A stretch of DNA of 64,000 nucleotides from Nymphaea colorata (GCF_008831285.2 NC_045140.1:27360131-27424130); one strand, 5' to 3'; counted from the stretch's first letter, positions 1-12,700 are shown. Notes: generated by a model from the sequence alone, not told the origin. A program made the numbers and translations.

Positions 1-3000
1 GTATGGGAGATGAACTATCACAATACCATCATCGATCTATTGAGAAATGAGAAAGTGAAATGAAGCAAAATTTGTTAAATTTTATTTGGCTCAGAGTGAG
101 ATTATGGAGCCCTCATAAGTTAAATTTTAATGTCAAATTCTCTTTCTTTGGTAATATGTGTGCTCCACATCGTCCAAAGGAGAGAAACAAAATAAAAGTT
201 CCCTGCAGGTAAACCTTTCACTTTAACTTCACCAACATAAATCTACGAACTTGGAGAATAGATAAGAAGGGCACGTTAAGTCTTACACATTCTTGTATCT
301 TCAAACTTATCCTAGTAAAAAAGAGCCAAAACTTTATAGCATGGACATTGGAATTAAGATAAAAGAACCAATCAATTTGAGAAGTGACAACTTAGCTGTC
401 CCACACAGATTCGAGCATATTACAATTTTTTTAATGTTGAAACAAAGGTGGATTCTTTATAAAAGAACAATATAAAATTATGAAAGCTGTACATGTTAGG
501 AATAAAACTATGAAAGCTGTACATGCTAAGATTTTGATTAATTCTTTCTTATTTCGTAGCTGGCATTTGTCTGTCAATCCCATTCTATGTCATATAGTTT
601 GATTGTCCTTCCGAAATTTCGAGAGATTCAGTCAACACAGTCCTTAATCGACATGTATCTAATTCATGAGTGTCATTACCCTGCATTAATCATTATCAAT
701 AAAAGTAGCAGGGGTGAACTGAGGAGTCGTATGGGTCTAGTATACTCTTTTCTAGTTACCGCAACAATGTCCTATCTTCATTCCCTTGGAACTATGTGTT
801 GCAGTTGGAAAATCTCACAAGGAAGTCGATAGCATACTGGAGTAGAGGGTGTGAGAAAGAACATAATTTAGCAATACAGCTAGACCACTAATTACCTGTA
901 AAAGGTGCTTAGCTCTTATCTTTCGTCTGCTGGAATGTCCGTGGATTTTTGTCAGCCTAATGTTATGTTGGTTGAAGTAGATTCTTCTTTTATCATGGTG
1001 GAGGTTCTTTTTCCACTAGTCAAAATGAAACTCGCTAGCATGGCATTCAAAAAGGTTGTTCTTAGATCCCTTGCGATGCTCTTAGGCGTGTCGGTGACCA
1101 GCATTCTTCTTGCGATAAAGGAATAGTGAAAAGACTCTTTCCCTTTTATCTTATTTGTTGGTTGATATGGTGTTTTCTTTTCTTGAGCTCTTAGGTGTCA
1201 ACTCTGCTTAAGTGTATTTCCTTTTTACATTCATATGCTCTGTTTATGAACATCCCTGTTCTTCATCTATTCAAAAGTCAAAGAGTATTAGCACCATTCA
1301 TAGATGTATTTTGAGGATGTTCTTGGTCGTCTGCATTTGGTTTGTTCACTTAAAATGATATAATCTTAGCAGACTGGTTGAGGGCTGTTTTCAATCGATC
1401 GGTTTCCCTGTTTGTGGCAGTTTTTTGTTCATGGTTGGGATTAGTGGATAAGCTTTTTCAAATTTATCAAGACACTGTTTTTGCTTGCTTATGCATTTGG
1501 TCTCACTGGATTCAACCTCTTTGTTAGTCTGCACCACAGTTTCTATTCATCAGTGTCACATTAATATCCAGTAATCCAACCAAAGGATTATCAATTTCTT
1601 TTATCTATGAGGTTTCTTAACAACACGATGGATCTGACCCTCATAATTTTATTTTTTGCATCCTTATGCATATATCTTATTTGCTGTTTAATTTATTTGC
1701 ATGTTTATGCTTTATATGTACCCCATGGAATCTTTTTTGGTGCCAGATGTTTATCCCAGCATCATAGGGCATATATATCACCTTCACTATTCTGTGATAC
1801 TGGAGTATCGCTGCAGAGTATATTTTGTTTCAAATTTACGTGGATTAAGTTGCCAGAAGATTTTGTGAGCTTTTGATAATTTATTTAGACCGTTAAAATT
1901 GGAAAATTTCTATCCCAACTTCCAATTTTTGGTTTTCTTCCTATTAATGTGTATCAACTATCAAGTACTAGAAAATATAAATGGTTTGCCAATTTTTGTA
2001 ATCTACACTGCGTGTTTCTGGCATTAATTGATGAGCAGTTTTTCGGCAGTTTCTTTCCTGACTATTCAGCTATTCATTTTATGAATTCTGCATGTTAATG
2101 GTGGGTTGTTGGCCTTCTTACTGACTGCTCTAGTCGATTAGCCTATATAGCCTGGTGCTCTTTTGTGACCAAATAGTGATGCCATTTAGATTCGGATGGA
2201 TATTCATTGACATGAATTGAACGTTTTTCCTACCAGAACAGTGACCTGCTGGCCGAATTGATTTTGTATGACAAGTTGGATGAAAGTATTTAAATGTGAT
2301 ACTTAACATTGGCTATCTGGCTCTATGTATTAACCTATGGGAATTGAGTTGCGCTTTCATAGTCAATCCAGATGGAAAGCCAATGGTTCGCACAGCTGCT
2401 TGTTCCATGATGTTCCTGCTTTTGTGCAGGTGCATTTAGTAAACTGGGGTTGTAAGTGATGTGTAGTTTTATTTACTATGATTTGGATTTATCTTACAAC
2501 GATGTCCTGCTCAATCAGCTACTTGCCTTCTATATGTATTCACCATTTGGACCTATGTTTTAAAGTAGGTAGCTTTTAGGATGTTTTTATTTCTTCTACG
2601 TTTGAATTGATGATGGAGGTGTGGTTCTTGGCCGTTCAGTGTTGTTTCGGTAGTGTGTATGGGAAGATATGAAGCCTTGATATGTCAAATTTTAACGTCA
2701 AATTCTCTTCCAGCAGCCAATAGCGCAGTCCCCTATTATTAGTGGCATTTTTATTTCTTTCATTTGCTAATTGATATGCTTTAGTTTTTTTTTTTTTTCT
2801 TTTGCAATGCTAGTGTATGGGCTAATCCATTGGGTTCATAATTTTATGACTTTAACCAGCATTTCAAACTTTAACCTTTTATTTGCTAATTGAAATGTGG
2901 TTGATTTGTTTCTTTTCACTGCTTAGCATTGCTTTTTTGTTATTTTCGTGCTGTTCACGGTGCCTGATGTTTGTACCGTTATACATGCATGTGTCTTTTC

Positions 3001-3622
3001 TTTTCATCCTTAATTTTCCATTCTGTTACCTGTATTTTCCTAATATGATGGTGCAAATTTCACCTGCCTCTGTCTGTAGGTTTATTGTTGCATTCTAGTT
3101 GTAACATTAATTTACAGGCATTGAATTGTAAGAAGAATTAACTTAGCTAACAGTTTATAATTTATCCTAAGTACTTTGAAATGAATAGTTTTTATTAATT
3201 TATTTGTTTTACTTTGTGGTTCTCTTAATATGCATGTATATTAAGTGTCTGAACGTAGACATTTTCTCCTTTCTTTGGCATGTTTCTTGCCTCAAAAGGG
3301 AACTGCTTGTCTTAATCATCTAGCTTCTTGCTTTCCTGATTTGTGGCGCATTCATAGTGATGGCATTCTCATTAACTCTTCCCTTGTTCTATGAACTTGT
3401 GCTCCTCGAGTTCCCAATTTTATTTTTAACTGATCGTATTCCAAAGGGGCACTCACTTACTAACAAAATTATGCTTTTAAGGGCAATTGTAATAATGGTT
3501 TTGATTCTTTCGAAGTTAGATTGCAATGAACTCCTTCTAGTTGAATCATTTGTTTGCGCACCCAATAGGCTTCTCTTAAGTGCTGATGACCAACGTATGC
3601 CAAATGGAAACTTAAAATGTTG
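1..3622. other. Gene-poor AT-rich stretch
   Basis: No reading frame here resembles a protein I recognise. The top strand is T-rich, like plant intergenic or intronic DNA. Two small repeats are visible: a 15-base unit at 481-495 is repeated at 511-525, and 121-144 recurs with two mismatches at 2685-2708. A short translated stretch near 911-950 (frame reading SFVCWNVRGF) recalls the start of LINE endonucleases but is too short to call. Confidence 0.6.
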
Positions 3623-3630
3623 GTTTTAAC

Positions 3631-3786
3631 CAGGGGCGGAGGGAAAAGGGGGTCCACCCGGGCCATGGCCCGGGTGAGCCCAGGAATTTTTTTTTTTTTA
3701 CATTGAAAAAATCAAAATTTTTTAGTTTGGCCCAATCGGTCGCTCCTCTTAGCCCGACCCTAGAAAAAATTCTGACTCCGCCCCTG
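3631..3786. mobile_element. Non-autonomous hAT-type MITE, 156 bp
   Basis: The element starts CAGGGGCGGA and ends with the exact reverse complement TCCGCCCCTG, a perfect 10-bp terminal inverted repeat. It is flanked on both sides by the same 8-bp direct repeat GTTTTAAC (3623-3630 and 3787-3794). An 8-bp target duplication with short terminal repeats is the signature of the hAT superfamily. It has no coding capacity, so it would need transposase from elsewhere. The left part contains a 22-bp perfect palindrome at 3655-3676, followed by a T run at about 3687-3699. The intact target duplication suggests a fairly recent insertion. The superfamily call is inferred from duplication length and ends only. 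Confidence 0.85.
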
Positions 3787-3794
3787 GTTTTAAC

Positions 3795-4519
3795 ATGTGT
3801 ATTGAAATGTATAAGTAGAGCTTGGTAACTAGCAACTCTGTAATCGAGATGGAAAAGAGCCAGTAGGCTGGAACGTTTTGGTCATGGTTTCGTGGTCGGC
3901 CTGTGCTTGTTTCTTTCTGATTTATTTCTAATTTAACACATGTTGCTGTCACTTCTTATTTGAAACGATGTATTGCCCCTAGATGATATTATTGGTCATT
4001 GCCAAAAGTTCATGGTCAAGTGTTCTGAAGAATGATCTACTATTTGCATCTTCATTCTAAACTGGAAGCGTTTAGGAGTCTTTGAATTTTTAACATGTAG
4101 CATGAATTTAAAATCCACGCTACTGATATTCTCATTCTCTCAAAACACACCTAGTCTTGAATTTAAGATTTGAAGACTATCAAACATACAACTTAACTAG
4201 GTGGCTGCTTGACCACCTATACCAGACCAGACCTTGATGAAAATCATTTTAAGATTGAAGACTATCAAACATACAACTTAACTAGACTTTCCTCTAAATT
4301 GGATTGGTGCTACAAATAGAGTTTACAAATTGAATACGAGTCCAGCTTACATTGGGTTCAATCCAGTTTTAATATGGTTGAACATGGATTTGACTATGAT
4401 TAGGAGTTCAAATCTGATGAAATGTCGGTCATGTAAAAAGTAGCCAAGCCATAGAGATGGATGTAAATGCATTAATGAAATAAGAATGGAGCTTATTAAA
4501 CGGGTCAAAAGCCAGAGAA
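3795..4519. other. Intergenic DNA with a short spaced duplication
   Basis: No gene is seen. A 30-base segment at 4171-4200 is repeated exactly at 4256-4285, 85 bases downstream, with partly matching flanks. It looks like a small segmental or slippage duplication. Confidence 0.55.
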
Positions 4520-4527
4520 AAACCCTA
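4520..4527 (+). promoter_or_regulatory. Telo-box ahead of the S17 copy
   Basis: The motif AAACCCTA lies 64 bases before the position of the lost S17 start codon, followed by a CT-rich tract (4530-4550). Telo-boxes and pyrimidine-rich leaders are typical of plant ribosomal protein promoters and leaders. Their retention suggests that the damaged S17 copy carries its own leader and upstream sequence, though part could also come from a transcript copy. Confidence 0.5.
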
Positions 4528-4583
4528 GCTTCTCTCTCCCTCTCTTGCTCGGCGAGTAGCAGCGGCGGACCGGCGGCGGGTAG

Positions 4584-5014
<431 letters not shown>

Positions 5015-5252
5015 GCAGCACAGAAAGCATCGTTCGCCCGTTACCATTTGTAATGAGTTTCGGTTATTTTTTTTGTCACTTCTTCTCTTTTGCCATTTTC
5101 CTTGCTGTTTCAGTTTTAGTCTGTTCTAAACAGTAATTGAAATATCTTTGATTTTCCAGTTGTACGGGAATTCGGAAATACGTTTCTTGGAACAATTGTG
5201 GGTGAGGGTTGGGAAAAGGTCGGGGGTGAGGGTGCAGAGCACGGTCGACGGA

Positions 5253-5282
5253 ATTTTGATTCCAGAATTCTGGAATCAAAAT
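5253..5282. repeat. Perfect 30-bp palindrome
   Basis: The 30 bases are their own reverse complement with no spacer, centred on GAATTC. The core reads TTCCAGAATTCTGGAA, two adjacent TTCnnGAA units, which resemble heat-shock element half-sites but without the usual two-base spacing between units. It sits between the S17 copy and the LINE remnant. Function is unknown; it could be a terminal or foldback piece of an element. Confidence 0.9.
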
Positions 5283-6612
5283 GATGTGTTCGATTAAACC
5301 TATTCCGACCCCACCTTCTCAAAGTGCAGAGCAAGTGTGTTTATGGAAAAGCAGATTATTATCCTTTGGAGGGAAAATCTGTTTGATCATGATTGTTCTT
5401 CAGGCTTTACCTATCTACTGGATGATGGTCCTAAAGTGCCCAGCAACTATGATTAAAAAGATGGAGACGATAAGGTCTGGATTCTTATCGGGGGATAAAG
5501 AGGCTGATCGGAAAGCACACTAGTTGCTTGGAGTATGTTGGCTAGACCACATTCAGAGGGAGGTGTTGGATTCTGCAAATTACAGGGACAGAATGTGTGG
5601 CCAATCTGGCTTTTTTAGGGTGCAAGGTCCTGACAGAGGATAATGTTTGGGCAAGAACCTGTAGGCAAAAGTATCTCAATCTTAAAAGTACTTGGACATG
5701 TAAAATTGAAAAGCAAATGGTCCCCTTTATGAAAGGACATTATGAAAATGTGGAAGAGGATTTGTAGTGATATTTGTTGGAATGTGAAGGATGGGAGGAA
5801 AGTCCGGTATTGGCTGTATCCTTGGAATGATGGCATTTTGCTGGACAGTATTGAGGTGCATCATCTTATCAATTGGGAAGAGGAGCTTACACTAAATAGA
5901 TGTCTATGATGCAGCTCTGAGTTATAATGGGGACTCTAGATGGGCAGATTTTACTCAGGTTAGGGAAAGTAGTAGAGTTTATCTGACCCAACGTCAGGAT
6001 ATGTTATGTTGGCATAATAGCAACAGTCCAATCATGACCAGGACTCAAGTATGGGAAAGGATTCGATCTAAAAGTACTGTTATCAATTGGAGGAAGAAAA
6101 TATGGTTGTCTGGTTCGCTTCCAAGGGATTGTTGGGTAGTCTATATTGGAAGCTTTGGGAGAAGTTAGGGCGCAACGATTTGGTCTGAACTTAGTCTCCA
6201 TCTGTTTCCTGTGTAGAAAACATGTGGAAATACAAAACCATGTTCTCTTTACTTGTCCTTTTGCTGCAAACATCTGGACATATGTGACAGGGTAGTTTGG
6301 TATTGGTCGGAGTCCTGTTAGGGACATGTGCAGAGTTGGTTTGGTGGTTTAATAGAGAACTACCTTGCAAAGAGATGAAAAAATGCTGGGACCTGGTTTT
6401 CAGCATTGCAATTTGGAAGATATATCGTCTTAAAAATCAGGCCAAACATCAAAATTTATGCAGAAAAGCTAGAACTGAACATCATTTTGGAGATGGTCCA
6501 TGCTACTGAGATCCTGTTTGAAGATCTCCCAAACACACCTTTTTATGCCGTTTTAAATTTGACATCTGAGGTTATCAAACACAACTGGACGAAAAACGAG
6601 AATAATGGATGA
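5281..6612 (+). mobile_element. LINE (non-LTR retrotransposon) 3' remnant
   Basis: Several frames together give the C-terminal part of a plant LINE reverse transcriptase. First comes WKSRLLSFGGKICLI followed by VLQALPIYWM and CPATMIKKMETI (5340-5470). Then, after a stop and frame change, come LVAWSMLARPHSEGGVGF (5520-5575) and WNVKDGRKVRYWLYPWNDG (about 5780-5835). After further breaks there is a zinc-binding, zf-RVT-like region with CW, W and late basic segments (about 5920-6510). These are the usual blocks downstream of the catalytic YADD region in plant L1-type elements. The catalytic domain and endonuclease are missing on the left, and many stops and frameshifts show it is dead. The 3' end is uncertain and no poly-A tail was identified. 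Confidence 0.75.
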
Positions 6613-8018
6613 GGATTTACAAAGGGGGCGACAGAAACCAGGCCTAGCAGATCCCTAGCTAGCTAACATTTACGTATTGAAAAGTTGTTTTGTCACAAAT
6701 ATTATTACCGCAGCTTTGACTTGCAGCCACCTTACGGAAGTTTAGCCTTAGCAGTAGTAGAATACCAAATCTAAAGACTAAGTGTGTCATGTATAATTTT
6801 AATGAAAATACAGTTCATATGCCTGTGCCACTTGATAAGCGACAAGCGCCCATATCATGACATGACGATATGGTGCTAACTTGATCATTTCATTTCGCGA
6901 ACGAGTTTATCACAATGAGACGAATCGGTGTCTCTTTTTCTATATCAATGTCATCAGGTTTTAACTTCTTTCATCTCAAACTCGATACAAGTTACACGAC
7001 TTATTAATGAGTAGCAATTTACATCTGACTTGCTGTGGGAATGTGTACTTTCTTTGGATGTGGGATGCCAATATGTTTGATTTGGATCGAACACCTTGAT
7101 TGAACCAAACAAAAAAAATCGGATATGAAATAATATCCGTTTAAAAAAATGGATCAGATTGAGATTTAAGTAATGACATTTGATCATATTTATATTCAAA
7201 CATAGACAAATATCTGATGGATTTGAACACAGATTCGAATCACTTTTACTTCTAAACAAATACCATATGTCTAATGTCCTTACATCTTGAAAATCGGCCA
7301 AATTCAGTTTAAAATTTGGATTTGGATTCAGATATAAATGTAAAAATCAGATTGGGATCAGATACATATCCTAAAATCAAATTTAATTTTGGGTTCAGAT
7401 TCAGATATGACTTTTCTTTGTTGAAATTCGAATATGTGAAAATCTGAAAAAACGGATATGGTTAAAGGTATATCTTATTTGAATCGGATCTGCTGGCCTC
7501 CCTATTTTGGAGTTTGAGATTGGCCTTGTGAAATGCAAATGCATTTAAGAACCGCTATGTAAACTTTAGAAATCCAATTTCAATTTCCTTCTCAAAATTC
7601 CAAAACCAGATGAACACAATTGCTATAGTCTAAAAACCAGCAATATATGTCCACAACCAGATTAATTAGTTTACATGGAGGTTTTGATAGGCTTTTATTT
7701 ATAAGGATCCAAAATGACTGTAATTATATGCACGCCGGACTACATCAACTCAAGGACTGATCCATCATAAAAATAACCATCTGGATAGCATCTTTAACTT
7801 CAAATACAGAGCAGCATAAGACATTGGAGATATCTGATGTACTGTTACATAAGCTTGTAGTTAAACCTCTTATACTGAACTCAACTCCAGTAAGAAGCAG
7901 AACCTAAGATGGCAATAAGAAGTTAAAGTTCTTGTTTGGTTGACAACAGAAAGGGGAAGGATTTTTTTCATTCATGAGGAGCGCCATTTGATCCTTCGCC
8001 TTCTATAAAGGTGGCATT
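6613..8018. other. Gene-free AT-rich DNA with degenerate repeats
   Basis: No protein-like frame was recognised. From about 7080 to 7500 the sequence reiterates variants of CAGAT, GGAT and GATTTG, typical of decayed repetitive DNA in plants. The class could not be assigned. Confidence 0.5.
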
Positions 8019-8394
8019 TCAACAAGGGTAAGAACAGACACACATAGGAGGCCGATCGATGCGCACTGTACATACACCATTCCCCTTGTATTGAGTTGCA
8101 CACTCTAGTTTGCATTGCAGCGGCACGCAGTTTTTATCGTCCAGCACCTTGCCGCATGGCAGCTTACCCTCGGCCACCACTCTGGAAAATGCTTCCTGCG
8201 TACCTGCGCCCAACCAAGCAATATTTAAAAACAATCCAGCAGCTAAAAGTCGTGATGATGATGCTGATGATGGTAGGTTTCATGTTGACGACGAGAAGGA
8301 GGATGATGATGGCAAAAGCAGCGAGTTAAATAGGCTTACCGAAAGAGAAGATGAGGATGGTTATGAGGACCAACAGAAACGTCTGGGATTTCAT
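8019..8394 (-). CDS. Defensin-like (DEFL) secreted cysteine-rich peptide
   Basis: Two exons on the minus strand, 8394-8340 and 8203-8019, join across a 136-base GT-AG intron to give 79 residues. Exon 1 encodes only a hydrophobic signal peptide (MKSQTFLLVLITILIFSF...) and the intron splits a Gly codon, the usual layout of plant defensin-like genes. The mature part has eight cysteines spaced C-x8-C-x4-C-x3-C-x9-C-x9-C-x-C-x3-C, ending at the last cysteine; this fits a cysteine-stabilised alpha-beta fold with four disulfides, of the LCR/DEFL kind. Such peptides are secreted and act in defence or as pollen and stigma signals; which role applies here cannot be told. An intron inside the small frame explains why only the second exon stands out as an open frame. 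A TATA-like box lies about 90 bases upstream. No intact neighbour copy is visible. Confidence 0.75.
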
Positions 8395-8479
8395 GGCTTC
8401 TTTCTTTGATGGTTCCATCCAATTGGACTTGCCCACTAGTTAATTTCTTTGGTGAAAAGGGCTGCTGATAGAATGTGTC

Positions 8480-8487
8480 TATATAGA
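8480..8487 (-). promoter_or_regulatory. TATA-like box of the defensin-like gene
   Basis: On the minus strand the sequence reads TCTATATAGA about 90 bases before the start codon at 8394, a normal plant distance. Confidence 0.45.
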
Positions 8488-8494
8488 GATAGAT

Positions 8495-8999
8495 GATGTC
8501 GATCCATAAAAGGACTTTCGGGAATGAAATGGAAAAAAAAAAGCCAAAAATGGAAAAAATGAATTTGATTGGTCGTTTTAAGGTATTATATTAAATTAAA
8601 ATTTCAAAAACAGAAGAATATTTTTAAAAAATGAAAAAAAATCTACAAAAAATCCAATTCACATTGATCAATTTTCTGGCTGGCGATTCAGAGAAAATCA
8701 GCTATATAGCTGTAAAATCTCAAAATAAAAGAGGGACAATAACGAAATAGTTGATTCGATTTGAATGGTCTCTTTTCGGTTCGAAACACGAGGCCAATTT
8801 GACGATATTCAAAAATCGGCCAATTTTTTTGCATCGCTTCCTTTTCCTTCATTGGCGCCATTCAAAGTTAAGCCAATGATGAGAACCTCTTTTAATTTAA
8901 GTTGAGGAGTAATATATATTTCCTGCATACTTTTCTTTCTTTTTCTCCAGAGTTTAAATTAATAAAAATAAAATGTATATTTTAATTAATCTTTTCACA
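8495..8999. other. AT-rich intergenic DNA
   Basis: Poly-A and AT-rich sequence flanking the defensin-like gene. No gene or clear element is seen. Confidence 0.5.
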
Positions 9000-9700
9000 A
9001 CGGGCGAGAATATTCCTGCCAATGCAGCATCTTGTTAGCGTGTCCTATGTGCTGCTTCGATGCATAAGCAAGAAGCTTAACCTGGTTCATACATCCACTA
9101 CTCTGCAAAACTCTCAATACTTGTGACTTGTGAGAGTTGCAGGTTCCATTATTAATCAAGTGGGATTACATATGGTTGCCCACATACCGGCTGATTTTCA
9201 GCTCATATCTCTTCTTTCTTTACATCACCATTTTTGTCAAGAACATTGTGAGAGAATTTATCGTGATCTCTTAACTTAACACGCCCCCACAAGACAATCT
9301 CCATTCGGAGGAGATTGAACTTCTTTCTAAGTAAGGTGAACTAAGGTCCTGGCAAAGCCTTGTGCCTTGGTTAAAATGTCTGTCTTGAAGGTCTCTTTTA
9401 ACAGCAAAATCTGCTTATTGGATTGAAATGCATAGGATTTTTTCAATTGAATCCATGCATCTTTAGAAGTGGGAGATCTAATAATTTGGCCCAAACTAAA
9501 TTCTACCACAAAAGCCTTGATCCAGCTCAAGGCTAGCTGATCTGATCACTTCCAAAAAATAAACTCAGGGTTAACAGATTTGTTTGTACCTTCGCCAACA
9601 TATTTATTTGGACCCAGACAAGAACTATCCACAAAGTTTTCATTGAACATAACAGGTTTTATTTGCGACCTCCAAAGCAAATGGTTTGAACTATCTAGCC
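9000..9700 (-). mobile_element. Internally deleted Ty1/Copia retrotransposon remnant
   Basis: Read on the minus strand, a degenerate gag segment (NPEFIFWK, one stop, then SDQLALSWIKAF and SPTSKDAWIQLKKSYAFQSNKQILLLKETFK, about 9590-9385) resembles the UBN2-type gag of Copia elements. It runs directly, in the same frame, into TDILTKAQGFARTLVHLT (9384-9327). That resembles the last residues of the Copia RNase H domain (ADILTK...). Protease, integrase and reverse transcriptase are all absent. About 45 bases later a G-rich tract (GTGGGGGCG, 9290-9282) looks like a polypurine tract. A probable 3' LTR follows, starting TGTTAAGTTAAG at 9281. No matching 5' LTR was located, so the right limit is approximate. 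Confidence 0.55.
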
Positions 9701-12700
9701 TGACTGAAACAATGGTAGACAAAGCACGTCATTGAATCATGGACTTTGACGAAAGGGAGAAGGAACTTGTATGTGAGAATGACGAGGAATGATTTGATGC
9801 CTCCATGAGGAAACGGTCACGAACATTAGATGGCTATGCAAGCCGATTTTCTAAGCATTGATTCTATTGATTCTCTAATTCTAAACTGCACCAATATGCA
9901 TGATAGATGCCCAAGGTTTTGTCACCTGTTCACAGTCTTCTCTATTGAATCTGGACCATGGAGAGGCTCAAATCCAAGGTCTGCGCGCCTGGACTATCTT
10001 TGCAGACTATAATTTTCAAGCGCAAAATCCAAGGAATCGAGGTGCTGAACATTATATCAAACACCTATGCAGTAAAATGGACATAAGTACTTGCAAAGCC
10101 CGTATATTCAAACATGGGGATGGCTTCCTAAAACTAGCAGTATTGGAACCGATGTTGCTACAATTGGTTAATTAATTTCCCAAATTGAATCAGATTTGGA
10201 AATTTGTAACGGGTCCTCAGCGTAGCTCAAACATATCTAGCTAGGGAGTAAGCAGTTCAGCACTTCAGCTAATGTAAGTATACATGAGTTAGTATAATTC
10301 AATACAACGAAAAGAAACATAATTCTAAATTAATTTACATCTTGTGCCTGTCCAGTATAATGGCTCAAAGAAGTACGTAGGATCTGCTGAACTATATGGT
10401 GAACCTCTTGAGCTTAAATAGCCCAAAAAATTAACTGGTTGAAATCCAAGGAGAAGAAGCAAAACTTCTAAGAAAATTGATAAATTATGTTGTTTTCTTG
10501 TTGAATAAGTCTAAAAGTAATTAACATATCTTCTCTTTCTTTCCTAATTTTAAAGCGGAGCCTTCTTGGACAAACCCGAGAAAGCTTATTTCAGGGTTAT
10601 GACAGTTTAAAATATTTATCCAGCACTATCTCCGATGCACACTTGAATCAGGCAAATTTTAGTTAAAAAGGTATTTTTTTTATCAATTCCATCGCACTAA
10701 GAAGTCTCGGTAGGCCGCGTAGAGTAAATGTGATCATGTACAATCCAACTTTGGTGGATTATAAGTTCACAGATCCCGCAGCATGTAGTCCATTTACACG
10801 GATAAACAACTATAATTAATTTAACTATTCTCAAGAATGAACTGGATATATAAGAAGAAGAAATCAGTGTCCTATATATTATATTTAAGTCTTGCATTTT
10901 GCATGTCCAATTCAAGCGATGGCTGAGTGGTTGAATATGTAAGTTGTATTTTACTCAAAACCAATTTATTTATGGCCTAAGGGGCATAGCATAGTTAGTC
11001 GGACTAACAGCACAGTAAAAGTTTAGTCGTAAGTTTGATTATGATGAGTGCTATTTTTTTTTACTATACGTACACTTTAGTTGATGGATGGGTGTACCAT
11101 TCCTCACCTATAGATTTCAAAGAGAAAATAGAAAGGGTTTCAGTCTTTTTAAGTATCTCTCCCAAATTGTTTACGCTTGAATGGCCTGCTCATTTAAAAA
11201 ATGATAGCCGCCTGTATTTTTTGCAAAAGAAAGTGAGTGATGGGCGCAAGCAATGCATTTTTTAGAATAATTGAGTTTCCCCTTCTATTATACACGCGCA
11301 AGTTTTATATCATTTAGCGTCAGTAGTAATCATACATCTGTTTCTATTTGTTTTATCAGACACTGAGATCACTTATTCCCCAAAGAAACGCAGACAAGTA
11401 GATAGAGATGAAAGTTAAGAGGAGTGATGGAGAACAAAGAGTCGATGGTGAAGGAAGCGTGATGACATCGATCGGTTGGAAGTGTCGCATCTGTTTATGT
11501 TACAACCACGACCATTTTCCCCTTGGAAGGGAATCGGCACCCATTATATACGAACAAATATCATCACGTCATTAATACAATATTTGCTCACGGCAATATC
11601 ACGTTATCATCCTTCTTTAACTGGAAAAATATAGAAGGTTGTGTTTTTCGGGTTGCCAACTTGCCTGTTGTTTTCTTACTACTATTTTTTTTTTTTTTTT
11701 TGGATTTCTAGGTTTTAAAGTCTAATTTTTAAACGTTGGTTTTTGTCGTGATGCATTTCACAGACTGCCATCATCAATCACGGCGTTTGTGATCGCCGAC
11801 GAAGGGACGAAGTTTCATGGAATTGGGTTTGTTTGTTGGTGTGGGTTCAGAGCAATTGGTTCCTTGAATTGGCCTTTCTTCCCTAAAAAGGTCATTCTAC
11901 CATTCTTTTCCTCTCTATAATTGCAGCGCACTAAGCTCTCCCTCTTTTTTCTAATCTTATCTCAGGAATCTACTCCTTTCACACTTGCCCATTTGCACAG
12001 AGAGAGAGAGAGAGAGATTCTTTTTGAAAAATTTTCAAGGCCTACCTTTTACTTGTGATTTGAAAGAGGAAGTATTTCTTGTAGTTGTTTAATAAAAGTT
12101 ACACTTTTTAACTCAAACTGTCAAATGAGAGTCAGAAGTAGCAAGCCAATAACAAAATTTAATGTCAAAGAACAATATTAAAGAAAGAAAACCTGCAGCT
12201 AACTTTTTTTTTTCTGAGGTTAAAGAAAAGTTTACTTGAAACTCTTGTTTGACATCTTTCATGAAAAGTGTGCCTTTCTTGGATATAATCACTAAGGTTG
12301 GTATCTTCTTTAAAGTACAGCAAAAAAGTACTACGCCCAAAATGATATGTAGGAGGAGGTGAAATCCTCTGGCCATCAAGATCACAGTTCAATCATGACT
12401 ACCCGATGTGGTTGTGATTAAACACACTGCTTGATGTTATGAGAGGCTTGAAGATTTCTCTATCCAAACACGATCTGAGAAATCCAAGGATCCTCGCATA
12501 ATTTGTGAAACATCAACCACGTTTGAGATTCAACGAGCATTCACTAAACTTTGCATTTAAATTGTTAAACCACCAGATGTAACTAATCTTTAAATATTGT
12601 TTAATTAAGAACAACTGGACTAGCCTTCCGCTGACAAAGATGACATGTTGAGTTTCTTTCTCGATTATATACCGGAAGCTTTTCTTTTTCAGACTTTTCC

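Noticed and set aside
905-1126. Frame reading SFVCWNVRGF, possible LINE endonuclease start
   Set aside because: Match is about ten residues long with stops directly after; too weak to call.
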